Positions 10,102-21,699 of a stretch of DNA of 64,000 bases are shown here, one piece after another; the first letter of the stretch is position 1; each line of letters starts with the position of its first letter. The translations under genes and the position numbers were made by a program. The notes under the pieces were generated by a model, which made no database searches, was not told where the DNA came from, and saw only the letters and a list, made by a program, of their open reading frames with translations. This DNA is from Mastigamoeba balamuthi (taxonomy: Eukaryota; Evosea; Mastigamoebida; Mastigamoebidae). The stretch is from assembly GCA_902651635.1 (NCBI GenBank), contig CACRSC010000030.1, positions 468,641 through 532,640 on the forward strand. The letters are read 5' to 3'.

Positions 10102-11107
10102 CGCGACCACCGCAGGCGCACACGGGCACTACTCACACGCGCGACAGCGATGCGACAGGGACGACGACGACGGGGCTCTGGGCTCTGCGATGACCTCTGT
10201 GCGGAGACAGAGCAGGCGGGGCTCGGTACACCGGTACACCGGGACGACTGGGCTCTGTGCGGAGGCAGGGCAGGCAGGGGCTCGGGACAGACTGGGCGCT
10301 GGGCGCTGCACGGATACAGGGCACAGGCGGGGGCTGAGACTCAACGCTGGGCTGGGAAACACGGGCGATGCGACAGGGACGGGGTGTGTGGGCCCTTGTA
10401 TGCGGCAGGCGTGTCGCTTCTCCTCTGCAGGGGACGCTGTGCAACAACAACAACACGGGGCAGGGGCGCGATTAGCCTCGCCAGGGTCGGGGGGTGCGGG
10501 CCCTCGCACGTGACGCTGTGTGCGGAGGTTCAGGGAGACAATGCCGTTGCCGGTTGCTGAGCCACTGGCTCGCCGCTCTGCACCTTTGGCGAATATCCAC
10601 CCAGTTTCGATTCGCCCAACGACATTTCGCGGAAGATACGCCGTCATATCACGGGCAGCGCAGCAGAGGAGAGGACCTTCCGACCGCTGGCGGGGGACGC
10701 GTCGCTTGGAATCCCCGGTCTCCGATCACGCAGGCGTCTGCTCTCAATCAGCCTGCGGAAGATACGCGAATCGCCAAGAAAAATTCAAACACGCGCGGAG
10801 ACAATTGAAATGACAGGAACACGCACTCGAATTCCTCTGATGCGCATCAGAGGCGGCTGCCGTGCACGGCCGAATTGCATTGAACAGCACAAATTGAATT
10901 GGACCCTATTAGATCCCAGAATGCTCGGCGTCCACAGGGACTGTGGCGGGCATAGCAGGGACGTGGCTGCGGGGCTGTGTGGTGGGCTCTGGTCGCCCGT
11001 TCCACGAGGTGTCTCGCGATTCTCCCGAATATCCTCCTGTGCAGATTCTGATCTGAAATCAACAGGAACCCTTGGACTCAACCGCCCCACTTGCACGCGC
11101 TGGGCCG
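10102..11107. promoter_or_regulatory. Divergent promoter region with GAAGATACG motifs
   Basis: This 1-kb region lies between divergent starts at 10101 (minus) and 11108 (plus). 10180-10400 is a degenerate direct repeat of GGGCTCTGTGCGGAGACAGAGCAGG-like units. GGAAGATACG occurs near 10631 and GGAAGATACGCGAATC near 10757. They resemble the AGATACGCGTATCT element seen upstream of other starts here. No gene is seen. Confidence 0.45.
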
Positions 11108-12900
11108 ATGGCACAAGCGAGCGCGCGGGCCCTGCTGTGCGCGGTTCTCGTGCACTGCTGCGCGGGGGCCGCGGGGCCGTGCGCGGGCATGCGGTGGCTG
11201 GTGGAGGTGGGCTGGGACATCCCCACCGCCGCATACGTCCGCGACCACGTGGCCCTCGTCGAGTCGCGCGACTGGTTCGACGGCCTCGTCCTGACCCCCA
11301 CCTCCCTCGCCGGCTCCTACTACCGCTCGTTCGAGGCCGCCGCCCAGACGGAGCAGTCGCTGGGCCTCGCCGACTTTGCTGCCATCCGGTGGGACAAAGT
11401 GCGCAGCCCCCATACGCCCAAATCAATTGATTTTCCGCTCTTTTCCCGCCGAATTTGCTGCCATCCGGTGGTACAAAGTGCGCAGCCCGCCCATACGCCC
11501 AAACCAATTGATTTTCAATTGATTTCGCCCATCTTCGTCGACTTTAGTGCAATTTAGTGGGACAAATTGCGCTGCTTGCCCATGCGCCCAAATCAATTGA
11601 TTTCGCCCATTTTCCCCTGCCGCAGTACCAGCACAACTTCCTGGCCGTCTCGGCCACGGCGCGCGACAACGCGCCCGACTGGTTCAACGACACGCTGTGG
11701 GCCGCCGTGGCCGCCAACATGCGCCTGGTCTCGCGCGTCGTGGCCGCCGGGTCCCTGCGCGGCGTCTGGCTCGACCCCGAGTTCTACTACGCCGACGCCA
11801 CGCACAGCCCCTGGGCCTACTCGGCGGCGCTCTGGGGCGGCAGGCCCTTCGCGGCCGTCGAGGCCCAGGCCCGCCAGCGCGGCCGCGAGTACATGGCGGC
11901 GCTGCAGTCGTCCAAGCCCGACGTCGTCGTCCTCGCGGCCTTCCTCGCGAGCACCGCGTGCTCGCAGACCGACACCTGCGCGCGCTCGGAGCTCCCGGCC
12001 GTCGCCTACGCGCTGCTGCCCGCGTTCGCCGCGGGGCTGCTCGAGGCCGCGGGCCCCTGCGCGCGCGTCGTCGACGGCTACGAGGGCGGCTACTACCACC
12101 GCGACACGCTCGCCTACACGGCCAGCAGGGCCTACGTCCGCGGCAACGCCACCGCCGGCGTGCTGCCCCCGGGCGCCGCCGCGGCCTACGCAGCCCGCGT
12201 GGGCTTCGGCATGTCCGCCAACGTCGAGTACGTCTGGGCGCCGGCCACCAACGTCACCGCCGCCGCGCGCGCCGCCTGGTGGGCCAGCAACGTGTACAGC
12301 GCGCTGGCGGCGGCCGACGCGTACGTGTGGGTCTACAGCGAGACGGGCGCCGGCGGCTCGTGGCCCCCCGACGAGATGGACTGGTGGGACCCGCGCCTGC
12401 CGCACGTCCCCGCGGGCCTCGTCGACGCCACGCGGGCCGCGCGGTCCGCCTTTGCCGCGTGCGCCGCGCTGGGCTACGACCTCGCCTACGCGGGCGACAC
12501 GGTGCCCCCGGCCCCGCGCGTCGTCGCGGCCCCGGCGGTCGCCATCGCGGAGGCGGTGGGCGCCACTGGCGAGGCGCTCGCGGTGGCGTACGAGGTCGAC
12601 GGGGCCGCGGACGTGGAGCGCGCGGAGCTGTACGCCAACGGGGACCTCGTGGGGGTCGCGGGCGCCGGCCAGAGGCGGTGGGAGGTCGAGGGGCTGGCCG
12701 CGGGCGAGTACCTCGTGTGGGGCAGGCTCTTCGTGGGCGGCGGCGACCACGTGTCCTCCAACCTCCTGCGCGTCCGCGTGGGGCCCTCGTCCTCGTCCTC
12801 GTCCTCGTCGTCGCAGAGGGCGAGTCACGCCAGCACCGCAGCAGCAGCAGCGTGGCTGGGGGCCTCGGCGGCTGTGCTTGTGTCTGCTGCGGGGCTTTGA
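11108..12900 (+). CDS. Secreted protein with glycosidase-like barrel and C-terminal hydrophobic tail
   Basis: Exons 11108-11398 and 11626-12900 give 521 residues. It starts with a signal peptide (ARALLCAVLVHCCAGAAG). The body begins MRWLVEVGWDIPTAAYV. Alternating strand-helix blocks include GVWLDPEFYY, ARVVDGYEGGYYHRDT, SANVEYVWAP and AYVWVYSETGAGGSWPP, which look like a (beta/alpha)8 barrel of the glycoside-hydrolase type. The acidic residues in LDPE, DGYE and YSE are possible active-site residues. A short Ig/FN3-like segment (VDGAADVERAELYANGDLV) follows, then a Ser run and a hydrophobic C-terminus that may be a GPI-anchor signal or membrane tail. No named family is recognised and the enzymatic role is inference. 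The protein probably acts at the cell surface or outside the cell. Confidence 0.6.
11381..11625 (+). repeat. Three tandem copies of exon end, donor and intron
   Basis: A unit of about 79-89 bases is repeated three times. Copy 1 starts inside the exon (GCCATCCGGTGGGACAAAGT from 11381) and includes the real donor AAA|GTGCGC. Copy 2 starts at 11460 with the same words, and copy 3 near 11549 with GCAATTTAGTGGGACAAATTG. Each carries AATCAATTGATT or a close variant. Copies 2 and 3 lie wholly in the intron (11399-11625), so the intron holds decoy donors. Confidence 0.8.
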
Positions 12901-13439
12901 GGCTGCTGGTCAGCGAGAGGTGTGAGGCTGCGGGACCGGTGCCCCCACCGCGTCTCTCCGAGCTCTCGAGTTGCGCCGCTTCTCGAGCACGGCTTGCTTT
13001 GCCGGCCAGCTCAGGGTTTGAAGAGCTCACCTCATCAGTGTGGTTGTGCCCTGGATCGATTGATTGCGAATACCGCAATTCATGGCAGTGATGCGAGTAT
13101 GGAGAGCATAGTATGCGCCCGGGTGCCCTTGTGGTGCTGTCGTGGGCAGTGCACAGGCCCGGGCAGCGGGTATGGCTTCTGCGCTAGCCCACCGGTCTGC
13201 CACACAGGGGTGTGCTCCTGCGCTGGTGGCCGTGCACGGGTGCCGAACGGCTGTGGCGTGGCTCGAATCACTTGTGCGTGTAACAACGAGGATGATTGCG
13301 GTGTGATTCAGGGGTGAAGATTCGTGTAGAGAAGATTCACTCTGGTGACGCAAACCCTCTTTGTTTTCCTGGCGCGCACGGCGCACGGACTCCGATCGTC
13401 TGCCCACGCAGTGCCGCCCGACACACAACACACGCACAC
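12901..13439. other. Intergenic, includes a Cys-rich open frame
   Basis: This is 539 bases between the secreted-protein stop and the PRPF40 start. A plus-strand frame at about 13108-13317 reads as a Cys-dense stretch (CCRGQCTGPGSGYGFC, then VCHTGVCSCAGG, then CACNNEDDCGV) and ends at a stop. It has no clear start, splice context or family, so it is not called as a gene. Confidence 0.35.
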
Positions 13440-16400
13440 ATGGCTGACGGTGCGTTCCCAGGCGCCCCTTTTCCCCACGTCTCATCGCCTGCGCCGCTGA
13501 TGCGACAGGATACTCGTCTGTGGGACGCGGCGCGCAGGCCGTCCTGCCCTCGTGGATGACCAAGGCCGACCAGGTCCCCGGCGCCATGCCCGCGCCCGCG
13601 CCCGTGCCGATGGACCCCTACGGTGCGGGCCCCCCCAGAGAATCTCGGAAATCGAATCTCGAAAACCCGAAATTGAATTCTGATTGGGTCTCTGTCCTGC
13701 GTCGCAGCCGCCGCCAAGGTGCCCGCCGGCGGGGGCCAGCCCGCGTTCGCCCACGGGGCGCCGCCGATGGCCACGCCCGGGGCCATGCCGCCCGCGATGC
13801 CCGGAATGGTGCCCGACGCCCCTGTCGCATCGCCCCCCGATTGCCACACGCCACACAGCGAGGCAAATATCTCAAATAATATCTCGGGGGGGCAGATGGG
13901 CCAGATGGGCCAGATGGGCCCGATGGGGCAGATGCCCTGGGCCATGCCCGGCGCCCAGCCCCCGTTCATGGGCATGGGCGCGATGCCCGCGATGCCGGGG
14001 ATGCCCGGGATGCCCGGGATGCCCGGCCTGCCCCTGGGCATGCCGATGCCGCCGCTGCCGCTGGCGATGCCCGCCATGCCTGCCATCACCCTCGTGCCCC
14101 CCGCCACATCGCCCGCCCCGGCCCCCGCTGCTGCCGCTGCCACATCAGCACCGGCGGCGGCCGCTGCGACGCCGGTGTCGCCCAAGGAGGGCGCGGGGAA
14201 GGTGCTGAGCGAGCGGTGGGTGGAGCACAGGACGGCCGACGGCAAGACGTACTACTACAACCGCGAGAAGAAGTTCACGACGTGGGACAAGCCCGACGAG
14301 CTCATGACGCCCGAGGAGGCGGCCGCCGCGGCCTGCGCGTGGAAGGAGCACACGAGCGACTCGGGCAAGAAGTACTACTACAACGCGCGGACCAAGGAGT
14401 CGAGCTGGACGATGCCCGCCGAGTACAAGGGTGCGCTGACGCGACAGGGAGGCGGCGCGCGCCCCGCTGCGCCCCAGGGGGTTTTCTTGCCCCAGCGGGG
14501 AAGGCGGTATGGGGCGGGTTTTCTTTGCTGATTGCGGTAGTTCCGAAAATTGGGAGTTTTTTGCCTGTTTGGGAGATTTGGCTAAGGCAGTTGCGCGCAA
14601 CACAGAGATGCTGGATAAGCTCGACGCGATCAAGAACAAGGGGGCCAACACGCCAGCGTCTGTCGCCAGCAGCGAGTCCAAGCCAGAGTGCGCAGCCACC
14701 ACCACCACCAACGGAAGACACCAAGCAAGCAAGCACAGCACAGCACAGCAGCACAGACACACTCGCCATCCCAGCACAGCACGCACAACACAGCACCAAA
14801 TACAACAGGCACACACAACAGCACACAGCACACAGCACAGGCACACAGGGCTATCAGAACACAGCACACGCCACCCCCACAGCCACACAAAGCACATGAC
14901 ATAGCACAGCACTGCACCACATGCACGCCATCACAGCAAACGCAGCAGACGCAGCACAACAGCACAACAGCACAACAAACGGAGCCGTGGCTGACGGCCC
15001 TGGGCGCAGGGAGGCCAAGGGGTCGCGGACGCCCGGGACGCCGACGCCGACGCCGACGCCGGTGGTGGTGCCGCAGGCGGTGCTGACGCCGGACCCCATC
15101 GCTGCGTCGGTGGCGGCCAAGGCGCGGGCGTACAGCAGCAAGGAGGAGGCGGCCAAGGCGTTCCGGGAGCTGCTGGAGGAGCGCAAGCTGTCGTCGTACA
15201 CGACGTGGGACAGCGCCATGCGCGTGATCGCCTCGGACGCGCGCTACACGGCGCTCAAGTCGCTGGGCGACCGCAAGCAGGTCTTTGGCGACTACATCAC
15301 GGCCAAGCGCAAGCAGGAGAAGGAGGAGGAGCGCGCCCGCAGGCAGAAGATCAAGGAGGACTTTGTCGCCCTCCTCAACGAGAAGATCGACGGCAAGGAC
15401 CTCACCACCAAGGTCTGTGCTTGTGTGTGTGTGTGTGTGTGTCTCTCTCTCTCTCTCTCTGTCTCTGTGTGTGTGCCTCTCTCTGTGTCTCTGTCTCTGT
15501 GTCTCTCTCCCCACCCCTTCTTGCACCTGGCCTCTGTGGCTGTGCCCCTCTCTGCATGCCCCGCTTTGCACTCGGGGTGTTGCCTGCTTGTGCGGCTGCA
15601 CCGCAGTTACCTCGTTGTGCCGCTCTGTGGGTCCCGCGGGCTGCTGCTGACGGGTACGGGAACGCGCAGAGCCCGTGGCGGAAGGTGGCGCTGGCGATCG
15701 AGGGGGACGCGCGGTACAAGGCGGTGGAGAGCGAGGCCGAGCGCATGGACTTCTTCGACGAGTACTCGTACGAGGCCGAGCGCCGCGAGCGCGAGGGCGA
15801 GAAGGAGCGGCGCAAGGAGGCGCTGCGCAAGTTCAAGGAGCGCCTGGCCGCCGACGCCTCGATCACGCTGGCCACGCAGTGGCGCCACGTCAAGCAGGCC
15901 TACCTCGGCGCCGACGACGCCGCCGGCCTCGACCCCAGCGACGCGCTGAGCGCCTTTGACGCGCACCTGCGCGACCTCGAGCGCCGCGACGAGGAGGCGC
16001 GCAGGCTCAGGCGCGAGGACGAGCGGCGCGCCAGCCGCAAGGCCCGCGAGGCCCTGCGCGAGATGGTCCGCGCCAAGCTCGAGGCCGGCGAGGTCGACCC
16101 CTGGGCGCGCTGGAAGGACTTCCGCCGCGCCTTCAAGGACGACGCGCGCCTCGCGGCCTTTGCGCGCGACGACTACACGGGGTCGCTGCCCGAGGACCTC
16201 TTCGCCGACGAGATGCGCGAGGCGCGCGCGGCCTACGACGCCGACTACCGCGCCGTCAAGGCGGCCGTCAAGGCGCGCGGCTTCGCGGTGACGACGGCGA
16301 CGACGCTCGAGCAGCTGAGCGCGGCCGTCGGCGGCGCAGAGGGCGCGGGCGTGAAGCTGCCGTACAGCCTGCGGCTGGCGCTCGAGGAGCTCGTCGACAA

Positions 16401-17241
16401 GGCGGCCGAGCTCGAGGCCGAGGAGGAGCGCAGGCGCAGGAAGAACGTCGAGCGCTTCCGGGCGCTGCTCGAGAAGAACCGGCGGCAGCTGCTGCCGGGC
16501 ATCACGTGGGCGCAGGCGCGCGACGTGCTGGCCGAGCACGCGAGCTTCCAGGCGCTCGAGGAGCCCGAGCGCCAGCGGCTCTACGACGAGTTCATGGCCA
16601 AGCAGGCCGACCCGCTCGAGCAGTCGGACCGCTGGGCCCCGCAGCTCGGCGACTCCCCTGCGGCCGCTGCGGCCGCGGCGGAGAAGAAGCGGGCGAGGGA
16701 CGAGGAGACGAGCGGCGCGTCCGAGAGCGACGGGCCCGAGCACAAGAAGCGCAAGAAGGACCGCGAGCACAGGAAGAAGCGCAAGCACCACAAGGGCAGC
16801 CGCAGCCGCAGCCGCAGCAGCAGCAGGGAGCGCCCCAACGACGCCGCCAAGAAGCAGCAGGCGCAGGGGACCACGACGACCATCACGACGGCGGCGCAGG
16901 TCCTGCCCTCGGTCAGCTACGTCATGCCCGGCGCCCCCATGTGCGCGCCCCCCGCCCCAGCGCCCTCTGCTGCCGCGCCGGCCGCGGCGGCGTCGGGGGC
17001 CCCGGAGAGCGCGGCAGCAGCCCCAGCGCCGGCGCAGGCGGCAGCGGCGGCCAAGGCGAGCGCGGCACCGCGGGCGCCGTACAAGCACGGGCCCGGCGAG
17101 GAGCTCTCGGACGGGGAGATTGTGGACGAGGACGAGCAGATGAAGCCCCCGGAGCAGGAGCAGAAGAAGCAGCCGCCGCAGGAGGCGCAGACCCAGCAGC
17201 AGCAACCACAGCAGCAGCAGCAGCAGCAGGGGGCGCAGTAG
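13440..17241 (+). CDS. PRPF40: PRPF40/Prp40-like U1 snRNP splicing factor (WW and FF domains)
   Basis: Six exons join in frame to 972 residues: 13440-13449, 13509-13622, 13708-14430, 14591-14687, 15010-15412, 15670-17241. A Met/Pro/Gly-rich N-terminus (repeated MGQMGQMG and MPGMPGMPG) precedes two WW domains (WVEHRTADGKTYYYN..TTWDKP; WKEHTSDSGKKYYYN..SSWTMP). About five FF domains follow: FRELLEERKLSSYTTWDSAM, PWRKVALAIEGDARYKAV, WRHVKQAYLG, WARWKDFRRAFKDD and ITWAQARDVLAEHASFQAL. The C-terminus has a KKRK/RS patch and poly-Ala/Gln. Prp40 bridges the U1 snRNP at the 5' splice site to branch-point factors. Donors used by this gene are GTGCGT, GTGCGG, GTGCGC twice and GTCTGT. Introns 4 and 5 carry an ACAGCAC-rich run and TG/TC runs. 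Exon 1 has only ten bases. Confidence 0.9.
14688..15009 (+). repeat. CACAGCA-type simple repeat inside PRPF40 intron
   Basis: The 322-base intron is largely built of A/C/G words such as CACAGCACACAACA. It starts GTGCGC and ends GGCGCAG. An open frame passes through it, but the surrounding exon frames join only if it is removed. Confidence 0.6.
15413..15669 (+). repeat. TG and TC microsatellite in PRPF40 intron
   Basis: After the donor at 15413 the intron has a TG run followed by TC/TG-alternating runs to about 15510. The rest is pyrimidine-rich up to the acceptor AACGCGCAG. Confidence 0.75.
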
Positions 17242-18157
17242 AGGCGCTGCTGGTGCTGCTGCTGGTGGTGCTGGCGGGCTGGATGGCGCGGCAGGCGACG
17301 AGTGGAGAGTCTACGAAGATGCCGTCGACGACGCCGTCACGAGTGTGTCACCCACCAGCACACCGCGTTGGCCGGCGCCGCAACACACACTACCACAACC
17401 CCCCACTACCTCTTCCCCCTCTCTCTTTGTTCCCCTTCGGTTACACACAGCGATTGCCCCTTTTAAGTTGATACATGTCCTCTTTCATTCCCATTCCCAT
17501 TCCCCGTCCTCTGCCTCCCGCCCTCTCCCCTCTCCCAGCCCCGTCGCTCGCCCGCCACGCCACCCGCGAGCCGCTGGCCGCCGGGGGAGTGGCTGGGGGG
17601 CTGTGGCACCTGGACAGCGTCCTTCACACGCGCCCCCGACAGCACGCCCCGCCCCCACGGTACGCACCACGGGTACGGCGCCCGCTGCTCAGCCGCCCCC
17701 TGCCTTGTGCGTCGCCCGCCGTTGGTGGCGCGCCCTCGTGTTGTCGCGCTGCCTGCCCCCCTTTCCCTTGACCGGGGAGCAGGCGCGCTGCCCAGCAGCC
17801 CCCCCGCCGTAGACTGTCGCTGCTGGCACGCTTGGCTTGAGTGCCGCTCCTGAGCTTCTGCCGTCTCTCTGGCTTGGCGCGGGCGGCGAGCACACGCACA
17901 AGGCCCGCGTTGGCTGTACACCGTCACCGCCCCACACGTACGCACACAAGGCAACGCACACGCCCCCCGTGACCACCACCGACAGCACAGGGCCGCCAGC
18001 GACACACCCGAGGAGCGCTGCGCCAGCGCGGCAGCGAAGAGAGGCAGCACAGCCAAACACACACCCGCCAATCAATTGCCGGCAGCCCGAGGCTCTCTCA
18101 TCTTTGTTTGCTAGTATTTACGGGTCTGGGGAGCTCTCCAGGGGGCGAGAGGGGGTG
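17242..18157. other. Intergenic between PRPF40 and eS27 (convergent)
   Basis: About 0.9 kb that should carry the two 3' ends. It is rich in C/A words, with CAATTG at 18070. Open frames on both strands show no recognisable domain. No gene is seen. Confidence 0.4.
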
Positions 18158-18158
18158 A

Positions 18159-18189
<31 letters not shown>

Positions 18190-18190
18190 G
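18158..18190. repeat. CTG/CAG trinucleotide run
   Basis: About ten CTG units on the plus strand, read as CAG in the eS27 transcript. The run lies only a few bases past the eS27 stop, so it would sit in its 3' UTR. Confidence 0.9.
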
Positions 18191-18196
18191 CTCAGC

Positions 18197-18678
18197 TCAG
18201 AGGGACTTGGGGCGGATGGCGACGCCCTCGGTGAAGCGGGCCTTGCCCCCCGTGGGCGTGCACAGCACCTGCCGGCACTTGCCGCAGACGACCACCGTGC
18301 GCGCCTGGCGTGGCCCCGTCAGCAACGACAGAGGTGGAGGGGTTTGGGGTTATAGATTGGTATAAATAGGGGGCCATTCAATTGGGAGGGGGCGCACGTG
18401 GCTGAAGACGGTGCAGATGTTGCCGCACGACGAGCAGCGCACGTCCACAAAGAGCGAGTTGGGGGCAGGCACCAGCCGCTTGCGCTTGTGCGTGCGGCGC
18501 TGCTCCGCGGCGCTGGGCCGCAGCAGGTCGCGCTCGATCAGAGGCTGTGCGGCCCCACGAGCACACGGGGAGTCGATTAGGGCGCAAGAGGGCAGAGGGA
18601 GCACTCCGTGTCAGGCATACAAGACGAGGGAGGGCACACGCCGGGTCGCCCTGTGGGGGGATGCGAGGGGCGCACCAT
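18197..18678 (-). CDS. RPS27: 40S ribosomal protein eS27
   Basis: Three exons: 18676-18678 (the ATG alone), 18398-18544 and 18197-18304, giving 85 residues. The product reads [37 protein letters not shown], then [15 protein letters not shown] and [19 protein letters not shown], matching eS27 along its whole length. The C4 zinc site is present (CSSC and CGKC). It is a small-subunit ribosomal protein. Both donors are GTGCGC. The first intron directly follows the start codon, a layout common in ribosomal protein genes. Intron 2 contains CCAATTGAAT and a TATAAATA-like word by chance or design. Confidence 0.95.
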
Positions 18679-19015
18679 GGCGGGTAGGGTGTACGCGGTG
18701 GAGTTGTTTTCGGGGTTCGCTCGCTGCGCTGCTCGGTTATCTTTTCTGAGGAGGAATTTCCTCGGGGGTCCCCTCAAGTAATTCGCCCGAGAACGTCACC
18801 GTGACGTAACATGATATCTTCCTTCTATCTCGCGCTTCGTCGTTTCCCCCCACGGGCCCGTTGTCTGCCGTGAGGTAACCTCCCACCCTCTCTCCGGGCT
18901 GGGGGTGGTTCCGCGATTCATTCTCTGATTCCTCGGGCGGAGAGATACGCGTATCTTCCTCTCAGTCTAAAAACAGGCGCAGTATCTCGCACGGGGCTGC
19001 GCGCGCGTGTGGGCG
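18679..19015. promoter_or_regulatory. Divergent promoter with AGATACGCGTATCT palindrome
   Basis: This 337-base gap lies between the eS27 ATG (minus) and the coiled-coil gene ATG (plus). A perfect 14-base palindrome AGATACGCGTATCT is at 18943-18956, 60 bases before the ATG at 19016. ACGTCACCGTGACGT, another palindromic word, lies at about 18794. Related motifs precede several other genes in the window. Confidence 0.5.
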
Positions 19016-21055
19016 ATGAGGAGCAGGCCGCGGCCACCCGCGCTCGGAGGAGGGGCAGCTGAGCGCCGCATCGCCGAGGGGCGGGCTGCGGCGCAGGACA
19101 CGTCGGAGCGCGTGCGCGCGATGCTCGGGAAGCTGCGCGGGGCCCGCGTCGAGCAGAGCGAGCGCGCGACGCTGCAGGCCCACCGCCTCGAGTGGCTCCA
19201 CCAGGCCCGCCTCTACACTCAGCAGCAGCACGCGCGCGACCCTTCCGCGGACTCTTATGCGCGCTCCCCGGCCCAGGGCGCAGATCGAAGAAAAGCTCGC
19301 GGAACTCTACGCGTCCAGCGAGGCCTGCGGGCCCGCGGGCGACGCGGGCGCTCCGCGGACGGACGAGGACGGGTCCTTCGACCCCCGGGCCACGTCAGAG
19401 AGCACCGCGCGCGCCCGCGCCGACGTCATCGCGGAGGTCGTCGAGCTGCGCGCTCTCGTCTCCGCGATGGTCGGCGCCGAGTCCCGCGGGCCCGAGCAGA
19501 CCGGGGGCCCCGCGGCGGCCCCCGACGCCGCCGGCGCCCGCGCGCTGGCGGGGCGCATCCGCGGGTTCGTGCAGGAGCGCAGGACGGCAGCGGTGCAGCT
19601 CGGCGCTGTGGCCCGCGAGCTCGAGCGGTCGATGAACGCGCCGGCCCCGGGCCCCATCTCGGCGTCGTCGTCGGTGATGTCGCTGACGTCGATCGTCTCG
19701 GTGCCCTGCACCCCGCGGGCCGTGCGCGCCGCCGAGTTCGCGCCGCCCAAGCTCGCGGCGAGCCTCGCGGACGCCTTCCGCGGACTCGACTGCGAGTACA
19801 CGGGGCAGCTGGCCGCCCTCGAGGCCTACGAGCGCGACGCCCTGGCCGAGTGCGCCGCGTCCGCGACCCGCGCGGCCGCGCAGGGCCCCGCGGGGACCAC
19901 GTGGGACGAGGAGGACCAGTACCGCTTCGACACGGTCGCGCTGGCCTACGCCAAGCGCGGCAAGACGCGCCCGTTCGCGCTCGAGCGCCTGGGCCTCGAG
20001 TTCCCGCGGCGCCCGCGGGCCGAGCTCGCGGTGCGGATGGACATGATGGAGAAGCAGCGCTACTGCAGGCACGCGAGGCGCGGCCTGATGGCCGAGTGGG
20101 CGCGCGCGCGGCAGGAGTTCGAGGAGTACGCGGACCGCCTGCTCGAGGCCGCCGCCGAGGAGGAGCGCGCGGCGCGGCTGCGCGACTCGCAGCGCAGCGC
20201 CATCGAGCAGCGCCAGAAGGAGCTCCACGGCAAGGCACGCGCGGGCCGTCCGCGGACTGCTCTGACCGTCCGCGGGTCCTTCGGCAGATCGACGAGTGGA
20301 AGCAGGAGGAGCAGGAGGAGGCCGAGGTGCTGCGCCAGCGGGCCGAGGCCAACAGGGCCGCCGAGGAGGAGGTCGCCCAGGCGCGGCAGAAGAAGCAGGC
20401 CCGCGAGCGCGCGGACAAGCGGGCGGCGGTCGAGTCGTACCGCGGCAACGCGCAGCGACAGCAGCGCGAGTCTGCGGAGAAGGCGCGGCAGGACAAGCAG
20501 CGGGCGGCCGAGGCCGCGCGGAGGCGCGTCGAGGAGGCCCGCGACCGCATCCAGCAGCGCGAGGAGAGCGCGCAGGCGGCGGCGGAGCTGCGGAGGAACG
20601 AGGCCAAGACCAAGGAGGAGGAGCTCCGCCAGCACGCCGAGGCCATCAAGGCCGCCGCGGAGAACTTCGCGCCCAAAGCCAAGCAGTTGCGCCACAGGGG
20701 CTCGGGCTCTGCGGGGGGAGGGGAAGTCAATTGACGGGCAGGCGCGCAGGGACAAGGGGCGCGTGATGAAGCCGACGCAAGCGGTCATCGAGAGGGGCAG
20801 GCGCAGCGTCGACGTGCGGTTCAACAAGAACGCGGGGTACTCGGAGGACCAGATACTCAAGGACACGCGGTGCGCCCGCGCTCTGCCCGCTGCCCTCGGG
20901 CCCCAGCCTCTCACTGTTAGCGCAGGTTCAGGATGGCCGAGGCGCTGCAGCAGGCGGGGGTGCTGCACACCAACTACGGGCGGCAGGTGCTCGTGGCGAT
21001 GGCGCAGCCGAGGTTCGACTGCCTGACCAGCGACGAGCGAGGCCTCTTCAAGTAG
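19016..21055 (+). CDS. CCDC112/CCDC148-like coiled-coil protein
   Basis: Five exons in frame: 19016-19231, 19284-20234, 20288-20685, 20750-20869, 20926-21055, giving 604 residues. It is mostly helical, with strong heptad stretches (QIEEKLAELYASSEA; RQEFEEYADRLLEAAAEEER; EEAEVLRQRAEANRAAEEEV). A block DEEDQYRFDTVALAYAK and a near-terminal DKGRVMKPTQAVIER resemble the CCDC112/CCDC148 families, which are conserved in ciliated eukaryotes and linked to centrosomes or cilia. That assignment is tentative. Introns 1 and 2 have no GT donor in a workable place: they use GCGCGC (19232-19283) and GCACGC (20235-20287), 52-53 bases long, and both keep phase 0. The other two start GTTGCG and GTGCGC. Confidence 0.6.
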
Positions 21056-21699
21056 CGCCCACGCCGCACACCCGGCACGGCGCCCAAGAGACGTCTGTCA
21101 GCACTCCAACAGCAGTTGTGTAGTCACCTGCCTGCGGCCTGCTCCTGTGCTGCTCTGCTGCTCGGCTGAGCCCACCGGGCTGAATCTCTGCCAGCATCCG
21201 GGTGGCCTGGCGTATCTCTCTGGCGTAGCACAGGTGCACCTCGACGGCCTTTTTGCCTCTCGAGCACCAGGAGAAGCCTGGCCTGCTACGAGCTGCAGTC
21301 AGGTCGATGTACGTTTGCGCTGGAGGGCGCAGATCCTGTTTGCGGATGGTCAAGAGAGAGAGAGACACACACACGCAGGGCCGCCCGATGCGATATCAAG
21401 GCACAGATTCAGCCGGTGGTTGGTTCCCTTCCATTCATTTGCTTGGGCTGATTCCCTTGCGCGTTTCTGGTCCAAATGTGAAGGCCTCAAATTAAAGAGG
21501 AGCCCGCTTAAGCTCTCTTCATCTCACACTCTGATTGAGAAGGCCTGCCTCTCTTGGACCTCAAGGAGCTCGCAGACATGGCGGAGAACTCACAGGAAGC
21601 AGCGAATTACGGCACGCAGGGCGCCCTGGGCCACCGAGACTGACAATGGCACCCGCGCGGTGTGATGCTCGGGCGTGGGTGGACCGTCGACCTGCAAGC

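Noticed and set aside
10180-10400. Repeat block considered as a mobile element
   Set aside because: No terminal repeats, target duplication or coding sequence; it looks like local slippage in a promoter region.
15607-17205. 532-residue open frame antisense to PRPF40
   Set aside because: It mirrors the FF-domain exon. In GC-rich coding DNA the antisense frame is often open. Leu/Arg-rich and no family.
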